DNA of 64,000 nucleotides from Hedera helix (lineage: Eukaryota > Streptophyta > Magnoliopsida > Apiales > Araliaceae). The translations under genes were made by a program, and so were the position numbers. Under the pieces are notes generated by a model. The model did no database searches, was not told the DNA's origin, and saw only the letters and a program-made list of their open reading frames with translations. Each line of letters opens with the position of its first letter. Positions within the stretch are counted from its first letter, which is position 1. The stretch is taken from NCBI GenBank assembly GCA_947179155.2, contig OX359275.1, positions 40,213,398 through 40,277,397 on the forward strand. Reading direction: 5' to 3'. Shown here one piece after another: positions 12,828 through 24,064 of this stretch.

Positions 12828-13120
12828 TAAGGCTGTAAAATAACCTAAATAGTTTGAGTTCGATTCGAAATATAAACGAGTCAAATATGAGTAAAATTTA
12901 AAATTCGATAAATTACTCGAATCTCTTCAAATTATAATTTTTTTTGATATTCGGATCATAATCGCTCGAAAAGTTCAAACTGTTCGAGCTTGATTCGAGA
13001 TCGTGCCCGACTTGGTAGTTAAATAAGTCTCAATCAAATCTTATTTTATACTCGATAAATTTTATGAATCAAATATGAACAACTCAATATTCAACCCAAT
13101 TCAATTCGTTTACACCCTTA
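12828..13120. mobile_element. hAT-type MITE, 293 bp, with perfect 8-bp target duplication
   Basis: Terminal inverted repeats are TAAGGCTGTAAA at 12828 and TTTACACCCTTA at 13120. The 8-bp duplication ATAAAAAC is present at 12820-12827 and 13121-13128. The interior has scattered TCGA/GTTCGA/CTCGA words and no coding frame. The TIR and interior style match the larger element at 22756-23394, so the two are members of one non-autonomous family. An 8-bp duplication is characteristic of the hAT superfamily. Confidence 0.9.
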
Positions 13121-13130
13121 ATAAAAACAA

Positions 13131-14385
13131 GAGTAAAATGCAATTTAACGCCTGTGGTTTACACCATTTCACACTTAACTACCTGCGGTTCAAAAGCTGC
13201 CAAATAACCGCTTAATGCTTATAGTATAAAAAAATTGCATACTCTCACCTTGAGCCTAATAAAGCTCAACTCCGTTAATGAGGCATGACAAGTAACATGC
13301 TTACCCTTTGTATATATTATATTAAACAAACTTTTTATTTTCAACTTATGTTGCGGTCAAGATTTAGGGAAAAGAGAAATTGATATTGTGCAACCACAAT
13401 TTGAGGAAAAACATAGAAAATACAACGAGGCACTGCAACAATTTACACCTCAACTTCATTATAACTTCTTCTTCTTCTTTTTTTACTGTATTTAGATTTA
13501 TTGGAGTTTTTTATTATTTAGTTTTTATTGTAATTTTCTTACTAGCGGAAATGTTGAATGAGTGCTGTATGAATGTGAAATTAGGAGAAGAAAAATAAAA
13601 TAATGTTATTAATTTTACATATATGTAATAATATATGAAGATAATAAATGATACTTCCTCCGTTCAAAAAAATAAAGATTTAGAATTTTGTAACTAATTT
13701 GCATAATACTAAATTCAACTGTAATGTAAACTTATTTTAATTTTTAAAATAGTAATTTTGTATTTAATACTATTTTTTAAGTAGTTTACAATATTAATTA
13801 TCGAATTAATTAAACTCAAATAAATTTACATAAATTTGAATTTTAGAAATTTTCAGATTCCCTAAAAAAATATGTAATAAACTCTTTTTATAGAATAGAG
13901 TGTAAAAAGTGTGTGTGTATATATATATATATATTTCTTTATTGATGTATGTTCACGTTGTGACCAAAGTTTTATTTCGGTTATATTTTTTTTCTTCGTC
14001 ATTTATAGGGTTTACCAACTCTTTAAATTGAAACTATCAACAGAGTATAGGCCTTCTAATTATGGTACTTCTTGATCCATACGTAATATATTAATATGTT
14101 CTTACCTATTTCCAGCCTCTTAATTTGTTTGAAAAAACTTTGGAATATTCTTAAGTATAAAAACTATGAGGGAAAATTTTTAAAATTACAACTTGTGTTT
14201 TTGGAAGCAACACATTATTTAAAAACTTTATGGTTTATTTAGAAACTTTATACCATAACACAATTATTATTCATTGCAACTATATTTCATCTTTTGAACC
14301 ATATATAGTTATTTGGTAGCTTTTGAACCACAGCTGGTCAAGTGTAAAATCGTGTAAACCACAACTGTTAAATTGTATTTTACCC
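13131..14385. mobile_element. Long-TIR element, probably Mutator-like, about 1.25 kb
   Basis: The outermost ~80 bp at each end are imperfect inverted repeats. The left end has GTAAAATGCAATTTAAC, GTGGTTTACACC and GCGGTTCAAAAGCTGCCAAA; the right end has the same order in reverse complement (14305-14385). Long TIRs of this kind are typical of MULE derivatives, but no clean 9-bp target duplication is visible. The interior is AT-rich with no transposase. A Stowaway-like end (CTTCCTCCGTTC at 13654) suggests a nested insertion. The left end abuts the hAT MITE duplication (13121-13128). Confidence 0.6.
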
Positions 14386-14880
14386 AAAAAGCCAAAAGTT
14401 ACCAACTTATAGAAGGCATGGAGAAGTTCACAAGAAAAAGAGAGCATACACCTAAACACCAGACAGAAGGGAAGTACAGACGATCAAAAATGCTGCAGGA
14501 TAGCAACAGCAAAAAGGATTGAAGAATACCAAATTAGGTAATTCGGTTATACAACAATATGTAGTATATTGCCAATGTGTTAACCTAGAAATCAACATGA
14601 CGTTTCAAACTTCTAAAACGCCCAGTTTCAACAAAACCAACAGCTGCGAGGGGTTCTCTTCAGGTTCAAATGTACACCTCTGAGATGGTAGGCTGCAATA
14701 GCAACCACAAATATTCCTTGAACTAATAGATATTATCGTTCTATAAATTCTAAACAGAACAGTAAATGTTCCAAAAACATTGTGGCCTATAATCTACTGA
14801 AAACAGATAGTGGGCAATATAGTGAGGACACTGTCGTCTAAACCAGATAGACCCACAATTTTCAGACTCAAAACAGAGGA

Positions 14881-17101
14881 TCAGTAAGTCATAAGGGGTG
14901 ACTCGCTGCAATGGACATCAAAAGTATCAGAAATCCTTTGCCTTGGAGATGATATGTTAGTTGCAGCTGCTTCAACATCAACATTGATAATATTTTTCCT
15001 CTTCTGAGTTGATACATTGGTTTTATCTTTGAGAACCTCTTCTGCATTATGGCTTGTGCTTCTGCCACCATTGAAGCATCATCATCCGAAGCATATAAAA
15101 TCTTTAATATTGCTTCAACCTGAGGGTGAGTGAGAAAAACTTTAGAATTTATTTATTAATATTTAATAGCTGCTGTGAATTTTAATAAAAAGTAACTGAG
15201 AAAAAATACAGGTAAGTTTTCAATCTCTGGAGACTAGCGCAAGATCTCAATATCCCTCAGCTTTGCAAAGTAGAAATCCCTTTCCCTTTCAAGACCATCC
15301 ACTGAGAGCTTCAATTCTGTGATCTGCATTGTCACTATGAACGAAAGCTTCTCTACATTCTAAAGCTAAAAAATTTGTACTGCACTGAAATTGTTACCTG
15401 TTTTTCATAAGCAGGCTCTCCGCTTGAAGTAGGTCTAGCGACCTTGACTGATTGATTTGTAGTGCTTACAGGAGGTGCATCCATCTTTCGAGCATTATGA
15501 GTTTTCAGTGCGACTGCTGTGGACTTTTTTGAAGATTGTGATGGAGCATATTTCCTGCTGACATCTTTCCCACCTTTGCTAGACTCTCTTCTCTCCAAAG
15601 GATTGTAACTGACAGTAACAATAATAGTATGTCCCAAAATAATGTCAAATACTTACCAATATTGCTAAACAGAGAGGGCCAAATGCCTTAATCTTTTTGG
15701 ACAGATGAATTCTGTCAGGGATCTAGAGATAACTTAGTTTGTTAGAGGATCTGAAGAGAGAAGTATTTAAATAGCCTTGTACAATGGGCAGCAACCCATT
15801 TGAATTATGTTTGTACTTTTTTTGTTTGATAAGAAAAGACGCTTTTACTTGAGAAAATAAATTTAGAAAAAACGAAAATTGTAAGTTCTAAGTAGAACTA
15901 AAGATTGAAAGCTTGTATCAATTAAATCTTATATATATCACCACCACTAAAGTCAATCCGAGTGTTTATAGGCATGCAATAATTTTAAACACTAGTAAAG
16001 CAGTGGAGTCTTTTTCTAACACAATTCATGAAAACCGAATGACAGAGGTTAATATTTATGTTTAATACGTGCTAATTAATCTATAAAACTACCTTAACCA
16101 GCAGATTGATAATGAAAAAGAAAACTACTTGTGTAAAAAACAGCACAAAAGAGAGTAAAATTATACAACCACTTTGACCAATTGGTCTTTTAAGGGAAGA
16201 AAAATAAAAAATTTAAGCAAAGTCGTTATATAGGAAACTAAATGAACAGAATGTTACATAATCCTGGAGCTCTAAGAAGACCAACTATATTAACTCCTCT
16301 AAATAAGATGCAGTACCTAAACTTCTGCAGCGAATCAATAGCACAACCACAGCCTAAAAAAGTTGAGAAAATGCATCATTTATAAAACCTTTCAGCATAA
16401 TAGATAATAGAAAATAAAAACCCAAACAATTGACATAACAGAAGTCATAAAGGCATAATTAGGGTTAAATTATTACCTGTGTGTCTGTGTACACCACCAC
16501 CATTAACAGAATCACAGTAGCGCTTCATCCACTGCATAAATTCAAGATTATCCAGGGCCCTTCCTTTCACTAGCTTGCTCACCTCAATGTGCTGGAGCCC
16601 ACATAAATGGCAAGTCAATCAATGTTAAATTTATACAGAAATGAACACCCTCTATCAAATTCAGATTATCGTCTGTTCAAACCATAAATTCTATCACACA
16701 ATTCTACCAAACAACATAAAATAAACCGTAAAAGAATTAATAGAGGACCTTGGTAATTTTGAGTTTATTGAAAACGTCTTGAAGGACTTTGTAGTTCGGA
16801 ATCATCTCGTATTCGCTCTTCGCATCAAAATTAACTTTGTGCATCGGGACCATACCAGGATGAGCCGCATCCATCAATTGGCAATGAACTGCACCGGAGC
16901 ATGCCTGCTATTCAACCAAATTGGAGAGAGATTAAAGGAAAATAGATAGAAAGATAAGATTTTCTTACGATTTGAGGATTAGAAAATGCATACCTCTTCC
17001 ACTATGGAGAGATTGAGCTGAAGCGTTGAATTGATCCAAGCCAAGATCTGTGATCTACCGATGAAATACGCCCCATCCATCAGACCGATATTTGTCGCCA
17101 T
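14881..17101 (-). pseudogene. EB1C: Decayed EB1C-like microtubule plus-end-binding protein gene
   Basis: The minus strand starts at the ATG 17101-17099 (MATNIGLMDGAYFIGRSQIL). Exons 17101-16994, 16904-16749 and 16591-16477 give an intact calponin-homology domain (DAKSEYEMIPNYKVLQDVFN, GRALDNLEFMQWMKRYCDSV). Exon 15608-15398 gives the linker (SYNPLERRESSKGGKD), exon 15323-15210 the EB-homology coiled coil, and exon 15119-14881 the EB1C-type basic tail. There are three lesions. The exon-3 donor region carries extra bases that put the linker out of frame unless a 37-nt exon (16353-16317) is used. The coiled coil has a TAG at 15236-15234. The last exon has a 1-nt frameshift after AEAQAIMQK, since the family-like tail (TQKRKNIINVDVEAA, ending SPLMTY) reads in another frame. 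Introns are kept, so this is not a processed copy. Intact EB1C binds growing microtubule ends in spindles and phragmoplasts. Assembly errors or a truncated but used protein are alternatives. Confidence 0.82.
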
Positions 17102-19718
17102 GTCTCTAAACTCTTTTCTCACTCACTCTAGAGAGAGAAACTCTGTCAAATTTTGTGGTGGTCAGAGAAATAGGGTTTGAAATGAGGGTTGAGCGGGATT
17201 TCTTATATATTCAAAATATGGGTTGCCGATCCGATACGAAGCCATTTGTCCGTTTCGGGTTACTCGGACTGGAATTGGGTTGTTCCTGAATCTTAGGAAT
17301 TCACAAGTCCAAAGCCCAAACGGCCAATATACTCCAATTTCTGACATGCTTATGAGTTATGAACAAAGAAACAAAATTGGCATGTTTTTATTTGCTATGT
17401 TTTCTTACAATTTAAACTACAATGTATTTTAATTAGCATTTAGTTTAATTTGTAAAATATCACAAGTGAATTGGAGTCTCATATCAGATAAATAATAAAA
17501 AAGTGAAGGATTAATATACATGAACGAGCCTAAAACCTAATAGTTTAAGGTAAAATCCTGATGATAGATTAAATGTAAAGGGACTTGGGGGTCAAACTTA
17601 TTAGGTTGATCCAATTTATAGAAGAATAAGGATAAGTTGTCTTAGGCAGTTCGGAAAAACATTGAGCCGAAAGCAAAGATTCTAAGATCGCATAGTAAAC
17701 TAATGTACTTTAAAATCATAGAGTGACTCCAAAACGTAGAGCGACACTAAACGTAGGGCAGAATCATAGATCCACTACAATCGTAAAGTGAAAAGAGTAT
17801 AGTTAAGTCACTCTACTGTCTGAGGATTGACTCTATGATTTTACTCAACAAAAATCGTACAGTGTAACTTCTAACAAGTTTGTGGCAACTATATGGTAAA
17901 GATCGCAAGCTTTTTCAATACACAACTCTCTTGAAAATACTTAAGTGTGTTGATGATAAGGATAAAAATCTAATCAACTTTATCCTAATGACTATATTTG
18001 ACAAAGTCTAAAAATACAACAACGACTATGCCAAATATTGTAACTGACAAAGTTGACTAAATGGGCGGCTACAATAGACAAGCAGTAAAAGTCAAAAGAC
18101 TTCTATGTTCTAGACAAATGGGAACAACAGTAAAATTCAATAGGCAAATCCCAAAAAAATTTTATAAAAAGATTGTTGCTTCAAACACAACAATCATCGA
18201 TCAGATTAAACAAGACTCAAAAATTCCACTTTATAATTTAGAGAAAATCTATTAGACTAAACACGAATTAAAAGCTCCACTCTACGATTTACAAAATCAA
18301 TCAAACTGTTAAATCATTTAGAGAAAGGCTTAAAGTCACTTAACAGCACCCAAAACAAACATCTTTCTTAGTGAATCAAAATCTTAGTGATCTTTCTAAG
18401 TCAAGTTTTAATGACTTGTTGATTATAAGTGAATCAATATGAGTGAAATCAAGTCTTAATGAATTGTTTGTTTCTTAGTGATTCAGTTTGTTGTATTGGT
18501 TCTTAGTGAACCTTTGATTTTTAATGAGCCTTTGATTTTTAATAAGCCTTTGGTTTTTGTAACATTTTTATTCTTAATATATCATTCCTGCTCTCAGAGT
18601 AAAAGAGAGGATTTGTAGACTTTTGGACTCCAAACCTCTTAAAATTTGATGTGTCTATTTACTGCTTTTTTTGTAACTGCAATATAACTTCTTTTCTTGC
18701 AACACTAAATTTAGAACTGTGGACTTTAATATAATCTTTGAAGAATATTTATAAATTACATATTCCGTTGTGCTTAATTGAACAAGTTAACTAGTTAATT
18801 AATTTAGTAAACAATTATAATTTGATTTTTTTTACAGAAATCTCTTTTGTGCCATTTGTGATAACAATTTTTTATACCACTTTTACCAAAATATAGATGA
18901 AGAGATTATAACAAAAAAAACAAAGAATATACAATTTACTTCTAGCCACAAATTTTATAATTTAAAAAATATATTTATATATACTTAATTATTAATTTTA
19001 AAAATAGTTAATTTGACTTTAAAAAAATCAAAATTAGACATTTAATTTGGGAGGGAGAGAGTATTATTTAACTAATAATAATTTCTTATAGCATTAATTA
19101 TTTATATATTTGAAAATCTTACAAAAACAATTCATTTATTTGTGTAATTGAAGTAATAAAATATCCATCTTTTTACTTAATAATTTATCTATTAATCTAT
19201 TCATCTATTTGTGTAATACTAAAGTCTTAGAAACAGTTACATAATTAGATATTACTAGTAGTAAGAATATAAATTATAACAGAATATTAACTAAGTTACA
19301 AATTATATGAAAATATGAGATATATCAATGATTACTTGTACATTCATATGATTAATTAGGGGGTTTAGTAGCTTAATTTTTGCGAAGATACCGGGCATTC
19401 CAAAAGTCCAAAATACATGGTACGAGAATTCATGTACCATATATTGAAAGCTAAATAAACAAATATAAAAACAGTCCTCATGCTTTTAATCAGATGATCG
19501 AAAAGACTAAATTACATTGTCACAACCTAAAATTAACAAAAAATAGTGTTTATATTTTAATGATTATTTTAGACCACTGTATCCTAAATTCCCGCTACAA
19601 TCATCAATCAAATCAAAATAATGTAGTAATAGATATCTGAAAAAATACACTAACACAGACCATTAAGTCAACCCCTCATACACTTCTCTACAATTGGGGG
19701 GTTTATTTATAATAATTC
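17102..19718. other. Intergenic region, unclassified repeats
   Basis: No gene seen. The first ~65 bp are the 5' UTR/promoter side of the EB1C relic (GA-rich). Positions 17640-18700 have the texture of old retrotransposon DNA, including an 18-bp degenerate tandem repeat (CCTTTGATTTTTAAT words, 18507-18560), but no termini were found. A Stowaway-like right end (GGGAGGGAGAGAGTA) lies at 19049-19063. Confidence 0.4.
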
Positions 19719-22473
19719 CTAGTGACCATATATGTACGAGGAGGAAGAAGAAGAAGATGATGATAATGATGGGAACCTCTCAAGAACTTGAAGGGCCTCC
19801 TTCATCGGCGGTCTCTTTTGTGGCACTGGAGATGTACAACTATATCCTAATCTCAATAGTGCCAACAAAGATTCCTCCTTGCCCTCCATGTCCGCACGTA
19901 TTGCCATGTCAGCCATCCTCAAAACCTTCATCTTCTCTTCGTCTGCCAGCGTGACAGCCCTGATCACTGTATTGGGGCCCAATTCGTCCGAAACAATGAC
20001 CTTCCCAGTCAGCAACTCAAGCAGCACTACACCGAATGAGTAAACATCCCACTTTGGGTTCGGCTTGAGACTCCTTAGGGACTCCGGTGCAGCATAAGGT
20101 GAGCAGCCCAATGAGCTTTGGCTTGGACTTGGGGTAGCCTCACTGATAATGTCGGGAAAACTATCACGGGATGCAGTGGACCTCTTGCTACCAAAGTTTC
20201 TGGCTGATGAACTGGCTTGGTAGCTATTATCACCCACAAGCCTTTCGAGCCCAAAATCTCCGATCTTGGCCTCCATATCTGCTCCCAACAGAATGCTAGT
20301 GGGCTTCAGATTACCATGAACATGCCTCTTTTCATGGATATAAGCCAGCCCGCGAGCCATGCCCTTTGCTATCTTGAGCCGTACTTCCCACGGAAAGGCG
20401 CAAGGCGGCGAGCCCACTTTCCCTGAGATGTGATGAAACAAAAACTTGAGAAATCTCACACGCGCAAGTTAGCCAAATAATTTCATTAGCACAATACATT
20501 ACAGAAAAATGGCAAGATAAGAGTTTGAAACCAGAAAGGGACACTAGTCCTCTTTCCCATGCAAGTGGCCACTACAAAATGGCCTTGGCGCATAGTGTAC
20601 ACACGTATTGCTAACATGAACTGTGGCCAAAAATTAACCAAGTAACACCAGCAGCTACATGACAGTTTGACTTTCAGTTCATTAAACAACAAAATTTCAG
20701 TTACAAATACTCCCCCGTCGATCCACATCTGGGGCAATATAGCCCAAGTATATAAATATTGCTATCTTACGCTCATATTTGGAGAAAGATTGCTAACATG
20801 CGCACCTAGAATTGAGGAGGGGAGAGAGGGGACTTACTGTAACGGGCACGGGCAAGGCTGCCATTGGGAACAAAATCGTAAATGACAAGCTTCTCTTCAG
20901 CACCCCAGTAGAACCCACGAATTCGAACCAAATTTGGATGCACCAATTTGGCAATGAGGCGCACCTGATTCTCAAAATCCCTGAACCTTTCTAGTCCACT
21001 CTCTCCAATCCTCCGAACCGCCAGCGTCGTCCCATCTTCCAGCACCGCCTTGTACATTATACTCGAGCCGGTGGCACCCAATATATACGCCGAGGCTTTA
21101 AGCAACGTCTCTAATTCCAGCTCTTTCTCTCCTCCATCAACTGTAACAAGTGATCCTGATCCTTTATTAACCTCTTGCGGCTGATTTTGAGCGTTACTAT
21201 CAAACATTTTTTCCTTCTCTTCTTGGGTCTCTAAGATTGAGGATTCTGACGAATCTTCTTCATAATTTATCCTTTTTAATAAACAAGCCCATGACCTGAA
21301 CCGTGAATTTTCATTTTCATGGGAAGAAGGCGTAGCCCAGTCGTATTCTTTGTCCGCTTCTGCTACTTTTCTCTTTGCCGTCTTTTTCTTCTTTACCCTG
21401 TAAACGTATATAAAAATCAGAGCCAGAATTCCAATCCCCGCGACATTACCGACCACGATTCCCACTATGGTGAAGGGTTTCATTCCATTCCCCGATTTTT
21501 GCTGAGATCCATTTTCCGAGGCAGGGGATGATTTTATGGTATTGGCAATTGCGGCAATTGCAGGAGGAGATGTGGGCGCGGTGACATTTTTTGTAGTTGA
21601 CGTGTTTGAATAAATGGCGCAGAGAGTCTTTATTGGTTTACCGCACAATTCAGAATTCCCAGAAAATGCTTTAATATCTTGATTATAGAATAAACTTGTT
21701 TCTGGAATTCCACCAGTAAGATTGTTGAATGAGAGATCTAAGGTAACATTGGAAGGAAGTTTATTGGCAAATTCTGGTGGTATTTCACTAGATAATCTGT
21801 TATATGAAAGGTTAAGGTAATTAAGATTGTTGCTTCCGAAACTTAAAGGTAGTGATCCACTGATGAGATTAGAAGACAAATCTAGGACTTGAACTGAATC
21901 AAACCCACTAGGAAGACTACCAGAAAAGTAGTTGCTTTCCAAAGAAACGACATTTAGATTATGAAGACTACTAAGGTTTTCTGGGATATTTCCTGCTAAT
22001 GCATTGTCAGACAAATCAAGAGATTCTAGACTCTTTAGTCCTCCTACAAACTCAGAAAGCTCACCAGAGATCAAATTGTTTGAAAGATCAATTTTCCGAA
22101 GATTCGACACGTTATAGAGCCAAATGGGAATAGACCCATTGATTGAATTGTTGGAAAGATCAAGGCTTTGAAGGTGTTGGATCACACCCAGATCAGCAGA
22201 AATGGAGCCAAAAAGCTGAGAATTGGGGAGAGATAATCCGATAACCCGATCAGACATGCCGTGAGTTCCACATGTAACACCATTCCATGAACATGGTGTC
22301 TCATCATTGAAACTCCAGCTATCTAATACCCCTAAAGGATCGCTGAGAACAGATAACTTAAAAGAGAGCAAAGCGACTCCATCTGTGTTGAGTTCAATGG
22401 ATTTATTTACAAGAAGAGAAACTAGTACAAGAATTCTCCACCATAAGTGGAGATCAAAGCTTAGTAACATCAT
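19719..22473 (-). CDS. LRR receptor-like protein kinase, At4g37250-type, probable pseudokinase (2 exons, 779 aa)
   Basis: Exons 22473-20838 and 20422-19719 join across a GT-AG intron (20837-20423) after a Tyr codon, restoring the ARARYRKVGS segment and giving 779 aa. In order: a hydrophobic signal peptide (about 1-27), an LRR N-cap with TPCSWNGVTC, about six or seven plant LRRs (LDLSNN, IPxxL style), a C-cap with SELCGKPIKTLC, a Ser/Thr-rich juxtamembrane stretch, a membrane span near residue 345 (IVGIVVGNVAGIGILALIF) with a basic stop-transfer (RVKKKK), and a kinase-like domain. The glycine loop is degenerate (GATGSS), the usual VAIK lysine block reads LAVRRIG, and the catalytic HRD reads HGN (VHGNLKP), while DFG and APE remain. 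This pattern points to an inactive signalling partner at the plasma membrane, as in LRR-III relatives. The ligand is unknown. The frame is intact, ending in a Ser run and YIYGH. Confidence 0.92.
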
Positions 22474-22755
22474 GATGTCTCACAGTAATCCCTCATAATG
22501 AGAAGAGAGAGGAAAAAAATAACTGAGATTTATGGTACAGAGAAGAGGGTCAGCAAGCCATGTGATGAAGAAATATGTAAAATAAGAGCAGTGTTTGTTG
22601 CACAGCTCACCAAAGACCAAACATCTTCACGAATATTCATATTCTCTGTCGAGACATTTAGCAGTACTTAAATTAAATATCAATAAAGAAAAACAAGATT
22701 TTACTTGAATGACATGATTAAATGATCCTACAGTTATCTTGCCTCTATTTCCAAC

Positions 22756-23394
22756 TAAGGCTACAAACGAGTCGAATTGATCTGAATTTTAAACTGTTCG
22801 GCTTCGACTCGTAAGGTTAAATTCGTACTCGGATTCGAACAATATTTGAAAATTTTTACTCAAATTCGGCTCGACTCGAATTTTCGTTACTCGAATTCTA
22901 TTCGACTCGGATCGAATTATATTCAAACTACTCGCGAACTTTAAATTCAAGCTCGAATTCGAGTTTTCACATAGTAACTAGTTTTATAATACATATAATT
23001 ATTAATTGAACTTATTATTTTACTTTAAAATAAAAAAATATAATTAAAATTACATTTTAAATATATAAAATTAAAATTAAAATTACGAATAAAAAATAAT
23101 AATAACTAATTATTTAAATTTTGTTTAATTGTGTATATATTATAAGAAAATATATAGAGTATTTATTCAAATATGTAGCAATCGATCATGTATTGGATCA
23201 TGATTAAATATTCGAGTAGTTTGAATCTTAAACGAGTCGAGTATAACATTATTCAGATTCTACTCGTATTTTTATTCGAACTATTTTTTGTGCTCAGATT
23301 TGAATCATATTATTAACGAATTCGAGTCTCACCCACATTTTTTCGAGACGAGTCCGAATCGAGCTTGAATTGTTTGGTTCGATTTACAGCCTTA
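22756..23394. mobile_element. hAT-type MITE, 639 bp, with perfect 8-bp target duplication
   Basis: TIRs are TAAGGCTACAAACGAG at 22756 and GATTTACAGCCTTA ending 23394. The duplication TTTCCAAC is at 22748-22755 and 23395-23402. Both flanks are rich in TTCGAG/CTCGAA words in opposing orientation, so the single strand can fold; the centre is very AT-rich. Non-autonomous. It is the larger relative of 12828-13120. It sits about 280 bp upstream of the receptor-kinase start and so could affect its promoter. Confidence 0.92.
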
Positions 23395-23773
23395 TTTCCA
23401 ACACAGCTTCTGCAAAGTTCAGCAAAAATAGATATTACACCAAGAACACTGATGCAGATGGTTCAAAATTACATATTACATATTAGCACAAAAAATTATT
23501 ATCAGAAAAAAGTATATTGAATATATTATTAAAGTCAACTTATTTGATTTAAATTTTTTTAATACATTTTTTATTATTAATCTTAAAATTGGTTAATTTG
23601 ACTATAAAAAATCAATTAGGTCAAATAAAATCGGACGGGGAGATTATAATTTTATGTAGTTCTCATAATTAAAATGTTCAAACAAAAACAAACTTTTTGA
23701 TTCAAATTAATTGACCGAATGATCTATATAATTTCGTGTCTCAAGACTTACCTAAATCGTGGAATATGTGTAG

Positions 23774-24064
23774 TAAGGGTGTTCATTCGGTTAAAATCGG
23801 ACCGGTATTGAATTTATTTAAAATTTGGTATCGATTGAACCGGTTTATCGGTTCGGTACTCATTTTTACCGAAAATTATTATTATTTATTATTATTATTA
23901 TTAATTATTTATTAATAATAATAATAATAATTAAAAAAATAGGATAACCGGTACAATCGATACGGTCCGAGATATAACGGACTTTCAAAACTCCGAACCA
24001 ATATCGAACTGATTGTTCCAATATACCGAACCGGTACAAGACCAGTATTTTTGAATACTCATAG
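23774..24064. mobile_element. hAT-type MITE, about 290 bp
   Basis: It starts (T)AAGGGTGTTCATTCGG and ends TTGAATACTCATA(G), weakly inverted. TGTGTAGT occurs at both sides (23767-23774 and 24065-24072), an 8-bp duplication with one base of boundary ambiguity. The interior has ACCGGTT/AACCGG words flanking a TTA/TAA simple-repeat centre and can fold back. The region at 51298-51605 has the same layout. Confidence 0.75.

Noticed and set aside
14889..15071. 60-aa minus-strand frame considered as a separate gene
   Set aside because: It is the last EB1C exon read in the shifted frame; the family-like tail lies in the neighbouring frame.
17640..18700. Possible retroelement or viral leader sequence
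   Set aside because: No terminal repeats, primer site, target duplication or coding domain could be found, so it is left unclassified.
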